Source: Tumebacillus_A lipolyticus
GTDB lineage: Bacteria > Bacillota > Bacilli > Tumebacillales > Tumebacillaceae
Direction of reading: 5' to 3'
Assembly (NCBI RefSeq): GCF_042682745.1
Contig: NZ_JBHUIO010000002.1
Location: forward strand, 310,001 to 374,000
Length of the DNA stretch: 64,000 nucleotides
In this document: positions 35,760 through 44,167 of the stretch, one piece after another
Layout of the letters: the number at the start of each line of letters is the position of its first letter
Position numbering within the stretch: the first letter of the stretch is position 1
Notes under the pieces: model-generated
Told to the model about the DNA's origin: nothing
Database searches by the model: none
Seen by the model: the letters and a program-made list of their open reading frames with translations, nothing else
Position numbers and translations under genes: made by a program

Positions 35760-35789
35760 TCACATCAACGCCTCTCCTGTGATAGCCAT

Positions 35790-35819
35790 ATTATATGCCG
35801 TGTCAAGGATAGGTGTCAA
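35790..35819 (-). promoter_or_regulatory. glnRA promoter
   Basis: TTGACA (35819-35814), an 18-base spacer and TATAAT (35795-35790) on the minus strand, about 30 bases before the glnR start. Confidence 0.8.
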
Positions 35820-35823
35820 CGCA

Positions 35824-35840
35824 TGTAAGGAAATCTGACA
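35824..35840. promoter_or_regulatory. GlnR/TnrA binding site
   Basis: TGTAA-GGAAATC-TGACA fits the consensus TGTNA-N7-TNACA exactly. It lies just upstream of the -35 of the glnRA promoter, as in other Bacilli. Confidence 0.82.
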
Positions 35841-35871
35841 TAGATTTTTTTCTGGCTCACCGGCCAACAGC

Positions 35872-35919
35872 AAAAGACCATACTCAAAGCGACTGACGTC
35901 ACTTTTAACATGGTCTTTT
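35872..35919 (-). terminator. Terminator candidate after ynbB
   Basis: AAAAGACCAT pairs with ATGGTCTTTT across a loop of about 28 bases, 22 bases after the ynbB stop. The T-run lies inside the stem. Confidence 0.6.
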
Positions 35920-35941
35920 CTGATGTTCCGTATGACAACTG

Positions 35942-37207
35942 TTACAGCAGTCCTTTCTCTTTCAGCGCTGCAACTGCAGAAAGCACAGCCACTTTCGCAT
36001 GCGCATAGGTCAGACCGCCCTGCAGATAGCCGATGTACGGCTCGCGAATCGGTCCATCGGCAGACAGTTCGATCGACGAGCCCTGAATGAACGCTCCTGC
36101 CGCCATGATCACCTCATCCGCGTAGCCGGGCATCGCCCACGGTTCCGGCTTGACATGCGAATCGACCGGGGCTGCCGCTTGGATCGATTGGCAAAACGAG
36201 ATCAACCTCTCCCGCGTGCCGAGCTGAACCGCTTGGATGATGTCTGTGCGCGGCGCTGTGGAGGCTGGATGTGTGACCAATCCGAGCTCTTCGAATAGCG
36301 CAGCAGCAAAGACGGCACCTTTCACCGCTTCCCCGACCACGTTGGGTGCCAAAAAGAACCCCTGGAACATCGTGCGGTTGGTTCCGAGCATCGCGCCCTG
36401 CTCCGCTCCGATGCCAGGCGCCGTCAGACGGCAGGCAGCGCGGTGCACCAGATCGGCGCGTCCAGCTACATACCCACCGCTGTGCGCCAAGCCGCCGCCA
36501 GGATTTTTAATCAGCGAACCGACGATCAGGTCTACGCCCACTTCTGTCGGTTCACGCCGCTCCGTAAATTCGCCGTAGCAATTGTCGACGAAGACGATCA
36601 CATCCGGCTTGATCCCTTTGACGAAGCGCACCATCTCCCCGATCTGCTCGACCGAAAAGGAGGAGCGCCACGAGTAGCCCGCCGAGCGCTGAATGCCGAT
36701 CATCTTCGTGTTCGGTTTGATCCGCTTTGCAGCGAGTTCGTAGTCGACCTGATCGCCTTTTAGCGGCACCGAGTCGAAGGAGATACCATACTCTTTCAAC
36801 GACCCCTCCCCCGACTCTCCGCGGACGCCGATCACCTCTTCCAACGTGTCATACGGCTTGCCTGTCAGGTAGAGCAACTCATCGCCTGGGCGCAAAACAC
36901 CATAGAGCGCCAGCGCGATCGCATGCGTTCCCGAGACGATGTGTGGGCGAACCAATGCAGATTCTGCTCCGAACGCTTTCGCATAGACGCGCTCAAGCAC
37001 TTCTCGACCTGCGTCGTTATGGCCGTACCCGGTCGAAGAGGCAAAATGAAAATCGCTCACCCGCTCCTCTTGAAACGCTTGGAGCATCTTCGCTTGGTTG
37101 TAGACGACCGTATCGTCGATCAGAGCAAACTGTTCGGAAATCTTCTTTTCAATCTTGGCGGTGAGCTGAAGCCAAGTCGGATTTTGTAAGAGTTGCAACA
37201 AGGACAA
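35942..37207 (-). CDS. ynbB: Methionine gamma-lyase/aluminium-resistance family PLP protein
   Basis: 421 residues. PLP fold-type I pattern: SSTGYGHNDAGRE near 60, IVSGTHAIALALYG near 88, VFVDNCYGEF near 200 and the likely lysine site GSLIKNPGGGLAHSGGYVAG near 230-250. It matches YnbB, the methionine gamma-lyase-like protein found beside glnR in Bacillus. The substrate in vivo is not established. Located directly upstream of glnR on the same strand, separated by a hairpin, so transcribed apart from glnRA. Confidence 0.9.
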   Translation of the reverse strand: MSLLQLLQNPTWLQLTAKIEKKISEQFALIDDTVVYNQAKMLQAFQEERVSDFHFASSTGYGHNDAGREVLERVYAKAFGAESALVRPHIVSGTHAIALALYGVLRPGDELLYLTGKPYDTLEEVIGVRGESGEGSLKEYGISFDSVPLKGDQVDYELAAKRIKPNTKMIGIQRSAGYSWRSSFSVEQIGEMVRFVKGIKPDVIVFVDNCYGEFTERREPTEVGVDLIVGSLIKNPGGGLAHSGGYVAGRADLVHRAACRLTAPGIGAEQGAMLGTNRTMFQGFFLAPNVVGEAVKGAVFAAALFEELGLVTHPASTAPRTDIIQAVQLGTRERLISFCQSIQAAAPVDSHVKPEPWAMPGYADEVIMAAGAFIQGSSIELSADGPIREPYIGYLQGGLTYAHAKVAVLSAVAALKEKGLL

Positions 37208-37242
37208 AGCACGTCTCTCCCATCTCTAAAACGTCCTTTTCA

Positions 37243-37956
37243 CTATACCATAAAAAATCGGTGCAGATCTCCTAGCGACTGAACGGTTCCACTCGCTCTC
37301 AACGCACCACTTTCGATCACCATCACATCGGCTGTCCCCAGTAGATCGATCTGTTCAATCTGGTGTGTGCTGATGATCACGACCGAATGTTGCGACAACC
37401 GTTGCAGCAGATGGCGAAAGTAGAGCATCTCTTCTAGGTCTAGATGTTCGAACGGCTCATCCAAGATGCAGATCGGAGGGTCGTGAATCACCGCTTGAAT
37501 AAGTCCGACCTTTTGCAATTCACCCCCGGATAGATGGCGGAGTTTTTTCTTGCGCAGAGAATGCAAGCGAGTGCCTGTGATCATCTCTTCGACTCGACTT
37601 CTCACCCGCGAAGGGGGGATACCTTTATGGATTGCCGTATTTTTTATGAATTGTTCAACCGTCATTTGCGGATAGCCGGTGAACTCTTGAGGCAAATAGC
37701 CGATCAATCTGCGCACCTCTTCGATTGATAAAACTTTCCGATGCCTTCCCAACTGTGGTTGTATGCTCGACTGAGTGAACAGAATCTCCCCGCAACTCGG
37801 CGGGATCACTGTGGTCAGCAATTTGAGCAACGAGCTTTTGCCAGCTCCATTGCGGCCGATCACAAAAGTGACCCCCGTCGTAAAGGTATGTTGAATCTGA
37901 TCTAAGATCGTCATCGATCCGATGCTGTACCCAACGCTCTTTACCAGAATCCGCAT
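37243..37956 (-). CDS. ABC transporter ATP-binding protein (second of the ECF operon)
   Basis: 237 residues from ATG 37956, three bases beyond the stop of the upstream gene; the longer open frame would overlap that gene widely. Walker A is GRNGAGKSS near 40, the signature is HLSGGELQKVG near 140, and Walker B is ICILDEPFEHLDL near 163, followed by IISTHQIEQ. It energises an ABC-2 type exporter or regulator complex. Last gene of a six-gene operon that also contains another ABC ATPase, two permease-like proteins, an ECF sigma factor and a membrane protein. Confidence 0.9.
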   Translation of the reverse strand: MRILVKSVGYSIGSMTILDQIQHTFTTGVTFVIGRNGAGKSSLLKLLTTVIPPSCGEILFTQSSIQPQLGRHRKVLSIEEVRRLIGYLPQEFTGYPQMTVEQFIKNTAIHKGIPPSRVRSRVEEMITGTRLHSLRKKKLRHLSGGELQKVGLIQAVIHDPPICILDEPFEHLDLEEMLYFRHLLQRLSQHSVVIISTHQIEQIDLLGTADVMVIESGALRASGTVQSLGDLHRFFMV

Positions 37957-37958
37957 GT

Positions 37959-38810
37959 TCAAACGCTCGTTCCCACCCATCGCTTTTTGTTGTAAAAGAG
38001 ACTGAGCAACAGCAAGATGATCCCGAATGCTACCCATCTGGATTCAAGAAAATACAGATCACCAGGTGCTGAGAACAGGTCGAAGACTTTTAAATGTTCA
38101 TGAAACAGCACCTCAATCGACCATACCAAGAGACAACAGCCGATCGCAGCTTTTGTAGACAACAAAGTGGCAATGACGAAACAGGTGACACCGAAAAATA
38201 GCATTGGAATCGACCATGACAACAAAAGTCCACCGATTGATGCGCTTTCTGAACCGATCAGCGATGCCAATGGTACAGAAACGATCATATGAAATCCGAC
38301 CACGAGTACAAAGCGAGCACTCAATTGTTGCATCAGGGTGTAAGCGCTCAACTTTTCCAAGATTTCCATTCCCTCATTTTTTGGCCAAAAAGCATAGGAG
38401 ACCGAAAGAATCATGATCAATGTTGTTAAACTTACCCATTTGATCAGCACGAAGATTGGAGGCTCAAGCGGCAGGTATGTGATGGTGCCGACTGTTGAAA
38501 GAGCCATCAGCAACGCTGTCAACAGCCAGCTGCGACCTCCATATACGTTCCACTGAGCAAGGAAGAGGTTGCACAACTTGCGCAGTGTCAGTCGCTCCCG
38601 ATGATAGGCTTCTAGTTCAGCCCGCAATGCTGTCTGTTGCGGAGCTACACTTGCTTTTACGCTAGAAATAAGCTGTAAGCTCTGCTCCAAAGTCGGCACC
38701 GGAATCGTGAATCTTTCCATGCGTCCGCTCCAACTGCGCTCTAACTCTTCTAGTTCTTCCTCCAAAACCTCTTCCTCTTCAAGCTCAAAAAACGGATTTT
38801 GATCCTTCAC
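37959..38810 (-). CDS. Membrane protein, probable ABC permease or anti-sigma partner
   Basis: 283 residues. The first 100 are cytoplasmic and strongly acidic at the start (ELEEEEVLEEELEELE, coiled-coil-like). Then come six hydrophobic spans (about 100-275), with a Lys/Arg-rich end. The gene overlaps the sigma-factor stop by four bases (ATGA) and precedes the ABC ATPase gene. Position after an ECF sigma gene is where an anti-sigma factor usually lies, and the acidic cytoplasmic domain could serve that, while six spans plus an adjacent ATPase suggest an exporter subunit. I cannot separate these two readings. Confidence 0.8.
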   Translation of the reverse strand: MKDQNPFFELEEEEVLEEELEELERSWSGRMERFTIPVPTLEQSLQLISSVKASVAPQQTALRAELEAYHRERLTLRKLCNLFLAQWNVYGGRSWLLTALLMALSTVGTITYLPLEPPIFVLIKWVSLTTLIMILSVSYAFWPKNEGMEILEKLSAYTLMQQLSARFVLVVGFHMIVSVPLASLIGSESASIGGLLLSWSIPMLFFGVTCFVIATLLSTKAAIGCCLLVWSIEVLFHEHLKVFDLFSAPGDLYFLESRWVAFGIILLLLSLFYNKKRWVGTSV

Positions 38811-39358
38811 CTTCTACCCACCTCCGCTCGTATGTCCTCTTCTCGCAAGATGCACTCCAATTTTTTTAACCCACGGCCGACTTGCGTCTTGATCGTATTG
38901 ATCGGTAAATCGACGACTGAGGCAATCTCGCTATACTTCAAATCTTGATAGAAGCGCAGGTACAAAACGGTGCGATACATGATCGGCAGTTGATTCAACG
39001 CATCGATCATCCACTGACGTTCCACTTGTCTTTCGATTAGATTTGCAACCTGTGAAGTTTGTTCACGAGGCGGCGCTTGCAGCGACTCTTTTCGAAAAGA
39101 AGCCTTCTTCCAATAATCTTTGCAAGCGTTGGTTGCAATTTTATACAACCAAGGTTTAAACCTTTGCGGGACGATCCCCTGCTGCCCCTGTTGATAGATC
39201 GCAACAAACGTCTCCTGCACCAAGTCTTCCGCTACTTTCTCATCGAGCGTCAGCCGATAAAGGTACCCAAACAGCGGCTTGTGGTACCGAATGATGATCA
39301 TGTCGAGCGCCGCATCGTTGCCTGACGCAAGTTCCAACATGTATTCTTCATCCTGCAA
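38807..39358 (-). CDS. ECF-type RNA polymerase sigma factor
   Basis: 183 residues. Region 2 (residues 12-80) contains DLVQETFVAIYQQ and FKPWLYKIATNACKDYWKK; region 4 (125-175) contains LPIMYRTVLYLRFYQDLKYSEIASVVDLPINTIKTQVGRGLKKL. No extra C-terminal domain. It directs RNA polymerase to a few extracytoplasmic-stress promoters. It lies fourth in the six-gene operon, overlapping the downstream membrane protein gene. A TGAAAC-N17-CGTGTA element before the first gene could be its own target promoter. Confidence 0.95.
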   Translation of the reverse strand: MQDEEYMLELASGNDAALDMIIIRYHKPLFGYLYRLTLDEKVAEDLVQETFVAIYQQGQQGIVPQRFKPWLYKIATNACKDYWKKASFRKESLQAPPREQTSQVANLIERQVERQWMIDALNQLPIMYRTVLYLRFYQDLKYSEIASVVDLPINTIKTQVGRGLKKLECILREEDIRAEVGRR

Positions 39359-39370
39359 AGCGGGTCCCCC

Positions 39371-40051
39371 CTAGCGTTCCTTTCTTGCAAACCAAACGAT
39401 CGTCGCTGTCCCGAGGAGCAAAGCAAGCAAGAGAAAGAAAAGTCGATTGTACAAAATCCAAGTGTCACTGCTGCTAGCAAGTTCATGATGGAAAGCAAAA
39501 TACCTGACCCCAGTAAAGTGAAGAATCACTCCCGAAAAAGGCCCGAGCAAGCCTCTTGCCAAAGCAAAAAACAGCCAAAACATCAACCCGAGCAACAATC
39601 CACCCAGCGAGTGTTTCACAAGCACTGTTCCCAATCCCACGACTCCGGTACAGGCTAGATATACAGGCATGACAAACAGGAGCTCCTTCCAAATCGGAAG
39701 GGACATCTGGAAGGAATACGCCACCGAAAGCAAACACATCGTGAGTGAGAACAGCACCCAGCCAAACAGAAAACGCTCAAGGAGTACCTTCCATCGCCAT
39801 TGCGGATAAGTGAAGATCAGTTCTAAAAACTTCGAATCGAAGTCAACTTTACTCGACCACTGCATGTAGCAGATCAGGAACAAAACACCTACTGTTTCAT
39901 AGAGCAGGGAAATCGCATCACGCTCAAGCTGTCCCAATCTACCAGTCGCATACACAGTGAGCAAAAAGAGAGCGAGCATTCCGTAAGCTGACCACGAGCG
40001 GAAAAAGAGTCGCCAGAACAGTAGATGACGAGCTATCAGTCCATTCATCAT
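39371..40051 (-). CDS. ABC-2-like membrane permease subunit
   Basis: 226 residues with six hydrophobic spans, a short basic N-terminus (NGLIARHLLFWRLFFRSW) and a basic C-terminus (WFARKER). No enzyme motif is visible. It overlaps the stop of the large permease gene by four bases and is followed 12 bases later by the sigma-factor gene. It likely pairs with the large permease and the first ABC ATPase in one exporter. Confidence 0.82.
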   Translation of the reverse strand: MMNGLIARHLLFWRLFFRSWSAYGMLALFLLTVYATGRLGQLERDAISLLYETVGVLFLICYMQWSSKVDFDSKFLELIFTYPQWRWKVLLERFLFGWVLFSLTMCLLSVAYSFQMSLPIWKELLFVMPVYLACTGVVGLGTVLVKHSLGGLLLGLMFWLFFALARGLLGPFSGVILHFTGVRYFAFHHELASSSDTWILYNRLFFLLLALLLGTATIVWFARKER

Positions 40052-42225
40052 AATTCTTCAGTCTGTCGATAAAGTTTTAACGCTTCTTCCAAATCAAACT
40101 CATCCGGTGTTTTGCTACGATCAAATTGTTTGTACAAGAAGCTGACCACTCGCTTAAATTCTGTCCTGTCCTTTATGTCATACTCGCCTAGAACATCGAT
40201 CAACTTTTCGACTCGCTCGCGCAGAACAGCGTTGTCTTGCGAACCAGAAGCCGAAGTGGAAGTCCAGTAGCTGCTCTCTCGATAGAAATCGGCAAAATGA
40301 GTGTGCGTGACCCTGTCCTGAAAATGATTGCGCACCACCCACTTCATCGCCTGTACGAAAAGGTCTCGATCATAAGCCGGCTTGGATATTTCCCCCCAGC
40401 TCATACCGTTCGCAAACGGTAACTGCACCAGATAATCGGTCTTGTAGTAGTAGTTCTCTTCCTTGATGCGCAACGCCCACGCTCCCCATTTTTGCACCAG
40501 CGGATCATCATATACTGGGTCGGCAAAACCAGGGGCACTGATCACAAATACAGTTTGTGGGACCAACTCATCGCCCAACCATTGCTCAAGAAATTTCCAG
40601 CCAGACACTTTTTCTTCCACTCGCTTTACCGCTAGTTCAATCAGATCGGGGTGCGCGACCACCCGAATCCCACTCACTGAACGCTCGGTCAAATTTCCAG
40701 ATAGGAGTATCAGATCTGTGCTTCGCCCAGAAAATGTCATTTCATCCTGTTGAGCGATCGACATGACAAGCGGATTCTTGGTCGGCATCTCGCTTTCAAT
40801 CTTCACCGTAAAATCGGTGGGACTCGGCTCCCGCTCTGACACCTTGTACAGAACAGCGTTAAAATAGCGACCGTTGTGCGCATATGCTTTCCATAATGAT
40901 CGCTTCCCGATCAAAGGATACCATCCGCTCGATTTGCTCAAATTGATCCGATCAGGTTCTGCAAATGAGCTTTCGGCCATCAGGTCGTCACTTGTTTGTT
41001 GAATGCTTCCTTCATACTGGAGGGTCAGGTGTAACGGCTGCTCAGCAGCGATCGGCTCAGGGAACATGACCGCGATCTGATCCCCCTCCTGCTCCCACTC
41101 GATTTCTCCTGCGTTTTCGGCAACCAAATCAGCAATTTTCAGACTCCCTAACAAGGTGAGATCAAGGCGCTTCGTTCTCTCTTTGCCATGATAAGTGACG
41201 GTCAACATCGCCTTTGCCTTGATCTGATCGCCTCCGAACAACCGCACTTCAAGATTGGTACGATCCATCGTAAAGCTCGTGTCAGCTCGATCGTTCATGC
41301 CTGCAACAAAAGATCCGGTGTCCTCCTCGACCATTCTCTCCTCAACAAATTCCCTATGACTCTTCATTTTCTCCTCGAAAGCCTCATATCGAAATGTGGC
41401 GAGCGTCGTGCCCGCAATGAAGACCACAAGCAACATTGACCAACCCCTTCGGCGCTCCCAGACCTCCATGCGAAAAATGCGGTAAACGCTTAACAAAAGC
41501 AGTAAAAAGCACACACCGGTCAAAATGGCGGCAGTCTGATGCACCCAAACCTCTGGAAATCGCCCTGCTAACTCGAACACATCCTCGAATGGGGAAAAAT
41601 AGTACACCGAATCATATGGAGCCAAAAGTCGCCATTTCGGATTCCAAGAGGAAACTCCAGTGATGTTAAGTTGAGCCCAAACCATCACACCCCAAAGTGC
41701 TGTCAGCAGCAAATAGACGAAGCGACTGCGCATTGCATGTCCCAGCAAAAAACCGAGCGAGGAATAGAACAGCATCCCGCCTCCGACATTTAGCAACACG
41801 TAGATCATGTGTTGGAACCAATCCAGAAGACCATAGCTGCCTAAGCCAAACCAACTACCGCAGACAATCAATGTGATCGAAGTGATCACGCCCACATAAG
41901 ACTGCAGCACTATCCACTTGCCGAACAACCAGACATCGTTTTTTACATTCCACGCAAGAAACAGCTGTTCAAAACCGCTCACTCGATCCTTACGCGCAAG
42001 ATGCACGCCGGCCCACCCGGACACAATCAAGAGCACCCACAACGTGTATTGTCGAAACAACATCTCATAAAAATAACCGGCACGCGGTTCAGGGACTTCC
42101 GCCATCACATAATACCCGATCGCCCCCGCCCAAAAGAGCGCGTACAAAATCAAAAAACTGATCGCCACCCTGTTTCGCAAAAGCAACAGACCTTCGAAGC
42201 GTATGACTTTCAGCAATTTACGCAT
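40048..42225 (-). CDS. ABC-2 permease fused to an M1 aminopeptidase-like extracellular domain
   Basis: 725 residues from ATG 42225, with GGGGG 6 bases upstream; a TTG two codons earlier is possible. Residues 1-270 have about six to seven spans, typical of an ABC-2 permease. Residues 330-725 read like the M1 metallopeptidase N-terminal beta-sandwich (TLQYEGSIQQ, SGWYPLIGK) and catalytic region (VSGWKFLEQWLGDE). There is no HExxH zinc motif, so the peptidase part should be inactive as an enzyme. The start overlaps the stop of the ATPase gene by 8 bases. It may bind peptides or lantibiotic-like compounds outside the membrane; this is inference. Confidence 0.85.
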   Translation of the reverse strand: MRKLLKVIRFEGLLLLRNRVAISFLILYALFWAGAIGYYVMAEVPEPRAGYFYEMLFRQYTLWVLLIVSGWAGVHLARKDRVSGFEQLFLAWNVKNDVWLFGKWIVLQSYVGVITSITLIVCGSWFGLGSYGLLDWFQHMIYVLLNVGGGMLFYSSLGFLLGHAMRSRFVYLLLTALWGVMVWAQLNITGVSSWNPKWRLLAPYDSVYYFSPFEDVFELAGRFPEVWVHQTAAILTGVCFLLLLLSVYRIFRMEVWERRRGWSMLLVVFIAGTTLATFRYEAFEEKMKSHREFVEERMVEEDTGSFVAGMNDRADTSFTMDRTNLEVRLFGGDQIKAKAMLTVTYHGKERTKRLDLTLLGSLKIADLVAENAGEIEWEQEGDQIAVMFPEPIAAEQPLHLTLQYEGSIQQTSDDLMAESSFAEPDRINLSKSSGWYPLIGKRSLWKAYAHNGRYFNAVLYKVSEREPSPTDFTVKIESEMPTKNPLVMSIAQQDEMTFSGRSTDLILLSGNLTERSVSGIRVVAHPDLIELAVKRVEEKVSGWKFLEQWLGDELVPQTVFVISAPGFADPVYDDPLVQKWGAWALRIKEENYYYKTDYLVQLPFANGMSWGEISKPAYDRDLFVQAMKWVVRNHFQDRVTHTHFADFYRESSYWTSTSASGSQDNAVLRERVEKLIDVLGEYDIKDRTEFKRVVSFLYKQFDRSKTPDEFDLEEALKLYRQTEEL

Positions 42226-43096
42226 GGGCAACCCCCTTCAAGATCGCCATATAACCGTCTTCTATGGACGGTTTGACAAGCTTCGTCTCATACGGAGGCG
42301 GCTCTTGTGCCAACACGCGCAAGATCAGATTGTTCTGCTCTTTTCTCGAAGCGAGAATGATATGATTTTTTTCGAACTCCTCATAATGACTCGCTGGTAT
42401 CCCCACTTCGTAGACGAACCCGTCAGCCAGTGACGCAAGCTCTGACAACGAGCCTTTAAACTCCAGCTCTCCTTGTAAGAGCACAGCCGCTTGTTCACAA
42501 CTCAACTCAATATCGCTTACGATATGTGTAGAAAGCAAGATCGTTCGCTGCTCGCCAAGGCTCGCGATCAGATTGCGAAAGCGGATTCGCTCTGCCGGAT
42601 CAAGCCCAGCAGTCGGTTCATCGACGATGATCAACTTGGGTTCACCAAGCAGAGCTTGCGCGATTCCAAGCCGCTGTTTCATACCGCCAGAATAACTTTT
42701 CACTTTTTTCTTTGCACATTCTTCCAAGTTGACTTCAATCAGCACACGCTCAACCTCACGTTTGCGCGCTCGTTTATCCAACACCCCTTTCATCGAAGCC
42801 GCATACTCCAAAAATTCCTCACCGGTAAATTGTAGCGGCAAGTTGACCTGTTGCGGGAGATAGCCGAGCATTTGGCGCACCTGGTGCCCCTCCGTTCGCA
42901 AGTTCAAACCATGCACAAACACTTCGCCTTCCTCATAGGCGAGCAGCGTGCTCAAAATTTTGATCAACGTCGTCTTCCCCGCTCCATTTGGGCCAAGAAG
43001 TCCAAATAGTCCCCGCTCTAGCGTTAGGTCGATCCCCTTTAACGCTTGGAATTTGCCATATGATTTTCGCAACCCTGCGATTTCTAGCGTTACCAT
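42218..43096 (-). CDS. ABC transporter ATP-binding protein (first gene of the ECF operon)
   Basis: 292 residues from ATG 43096 with AGAGGAG 5 bases upstream; the frame runs 17 codons further without a site. Walker A is GPNGAGKTT near 38, the signature SYSGGMKQRLG near 133, Walker B LIIVDEPTAGLDP near 155, then LLSTHIVSDIE. It is of the CcmA/BcrA type that partners ABC-2 permeases. First gene of the operon, with its start 58 bases from the candidate ECF promoter's -10 box. Confidence 0.93.
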   Translation of the reverse strand: MVTLEIAGLRKSYGKFQALKGIDLTLERGLFGLLGPNGAGKTTLIKILSTLLAYEEGEVFVHGLNLRTEGHQVRQMLGYLPQQVNLPLQFTGEEFLEYAASMKGVLDKRARKREVERVLIEVNLEECAKKKVKSYSGGMKQRLGIAQALLGEPKLIIVDEPTAGLDPAERIRFRNLIASLGEQRTILLSTHIVSDIELSCEQAAVLLQGELEFKGSLSELASLADGFVYEVGIPASHYEEFEKNHIILASRKEQNNLILRVLAQEPPPYETKLVKPSIEDGYMAILKGVAHA

Positions 43097-43153
43097 GAAT
43101 TCTCCTCTCCGAACATGTTCATTCCCAATGTTTGCATTTGTGATCACACTATT

Positions 43154-43182
43154 TACACGACTTCACAGCATAAAAAGTTTCA
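43154..43182 (-). promoter_or_regulatory. Candidate ECF-type promoter of the six-gene operon
   Basis: TGAAAC (43182-43177), a 17-base spacer and CGTGTA (43159-43154) on the minus strand resemble ECF promoters with a GAAAC -35 and a CGT -10. Because the operon encodes its own ECF sigma, autoregulation is plausible. Confidence 0.5.
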
Positions 43183-43214
43183 TCGAAGGGTCGAAAAATA
43201 TGAAAAATCAAGAT

Positions 43215-43230
43215 TGACCGCACGCGGTCA
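43215..43230. repeat. Inverted repeat between the divergent operon and HAD gene
   Basis: TGACCGC-AC-GCGGTCA, seven-base arms with a two-base spacer, lies about 40 bases upstream of the HAD gene and upstream of the candidate ECF promoter. It looks like a repressor or activator site; no regulator is identified. Confidence 0.5.
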
Positions 43231-43272
43231 GCTCGCCTATTCTTGTATTAATCTTCCAAAGGAGGCATCGCG

Positions 43273-43944
43273 ATGATCCGAGCCATCATCTTCGACTTTG
43301 ACGGATTGCTGGTCGACACGGAGACACCGTGGTACGAAGCACTGCTTGCAGTCTACCAAGAACATGACGCTCACCTTCCGCTAGACACCTATCTGCAGTG
43401 CGTCGGCACGAGCCTCGAACAGTTCGACCCTTACAAACATTTGGCGACCTGTATCGGTCGCTCGCTCGATTTAGATGCGATTCGGAGGAGAACTTCCGAA
43501 AAACATGCGCAGATCATGGAACAGGTCGGCCTGCGCCCCGGCGTGGAAGCATACTTGGATCAAGCAAGATCGCTAGGACTCAAGGTCGGCCTCGCTTCCA
43601 GCTCCAAGCGAGAATGGGTGGTCGGCTATCTGGAGCGCTTCCGCATTCGAGAGCATTTTGAAGTGATTCGGACTGCCGATGATGTCCAAAAGGTCAAACC
43701 TGATCCGGAGCTGTATCGATCCGCGCTGCAGGCACTCGGCGTCGATCATTCGCACGCGCTCTCGTTTGAAGACTCCCTCAATGGTCTTCGCGCTGCCAAA
43801 GCTGCTGGTATGCACTGCGTCATCGTCCCCAACTCGATCACCCAGCATCTCGCATTTGCAGGGCACAGCTATCGGTTGGAGTCGATGTCCGCCCTGCCGT
43901 TGCAAATGGTGATCGAACAGGTTCTGCGCGCAGAAGTGCAATGA
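43273..43944 (+). CDS. HAD-family phosphatase, beta-phosphoglucomutase-like
   Basis: 223 residues. The HAD motifs are complete: I DFDGLLVDTE (8-17), II SSSKRE near 115, III KVKPDPE near 150 and IV FEDSLNG near 170. The helical cap (20-90) is that of subclass I (phosphoglycolate phosphatase/beta-phosphoglucomutase). Substrate not predictable. AAAGGAGG precedes the ATG. Monocistronic with its own terminator, divergent from the ECF operon. Confidence 0.92.
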   Translation: MIRAIIFDFDGLLVDTETPWYEALLAVYQEHDAHLPLDTYLQCVGTSLEQFDPYKHLATCIGRSLDLDAIRRRTSEKHAQIMEQVGLRPGVEAYLDQARSLGLKVGLASSSKREWVVGYLERFRIREHFEVIRTADDVQKVKPDPELYRSALQALGVDHSHALSFEDSLNGLRAAKAAGMHCVIVPNSITQHLAFAGHSYRLESMSALPLQMVIEQVLRAEVQ

Positions 43945-43976
43945 TCACCCTGCTCGATCGCCGGTTTCCAATGCAA

Positions 43977-44003
43977 GAAGGAGCACCCGAGGGTGCTCCT
44001 TCT
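43977..44003 (+). terminator. Intrinsic terminator after the HAD gene
   Basis: AGAAGGAGCACCC / GGGTGCTCCTTCT with a very small loop is followed by TTCG. Confidence 0.85.
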
Positions 44004-44120
44004 TTCGCTGCTCTCATCATCTCTTTTTCTCTATTGCTTTCAGTATAATCTGATGATTCCATAAAGTCAATAAGTTTCCTATTGAAAAAATTCTACTCTG
44101 TATCTAATTCGCCTAAATAA

Positions 44121-44158
44121 AATAACCCCCGGAATTTAACAACATTCCAGGGGTTATT
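44121..44158 (-). terminator. Intrinsic terminator after hflX
   Basis: AATAACCCC-GGAAT pairs with ATTCC-GGGGTTATT; the minus strand continues TTATTT. Confidence 0.85.
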
Positions 44159-44167
44159 CGACGACCT

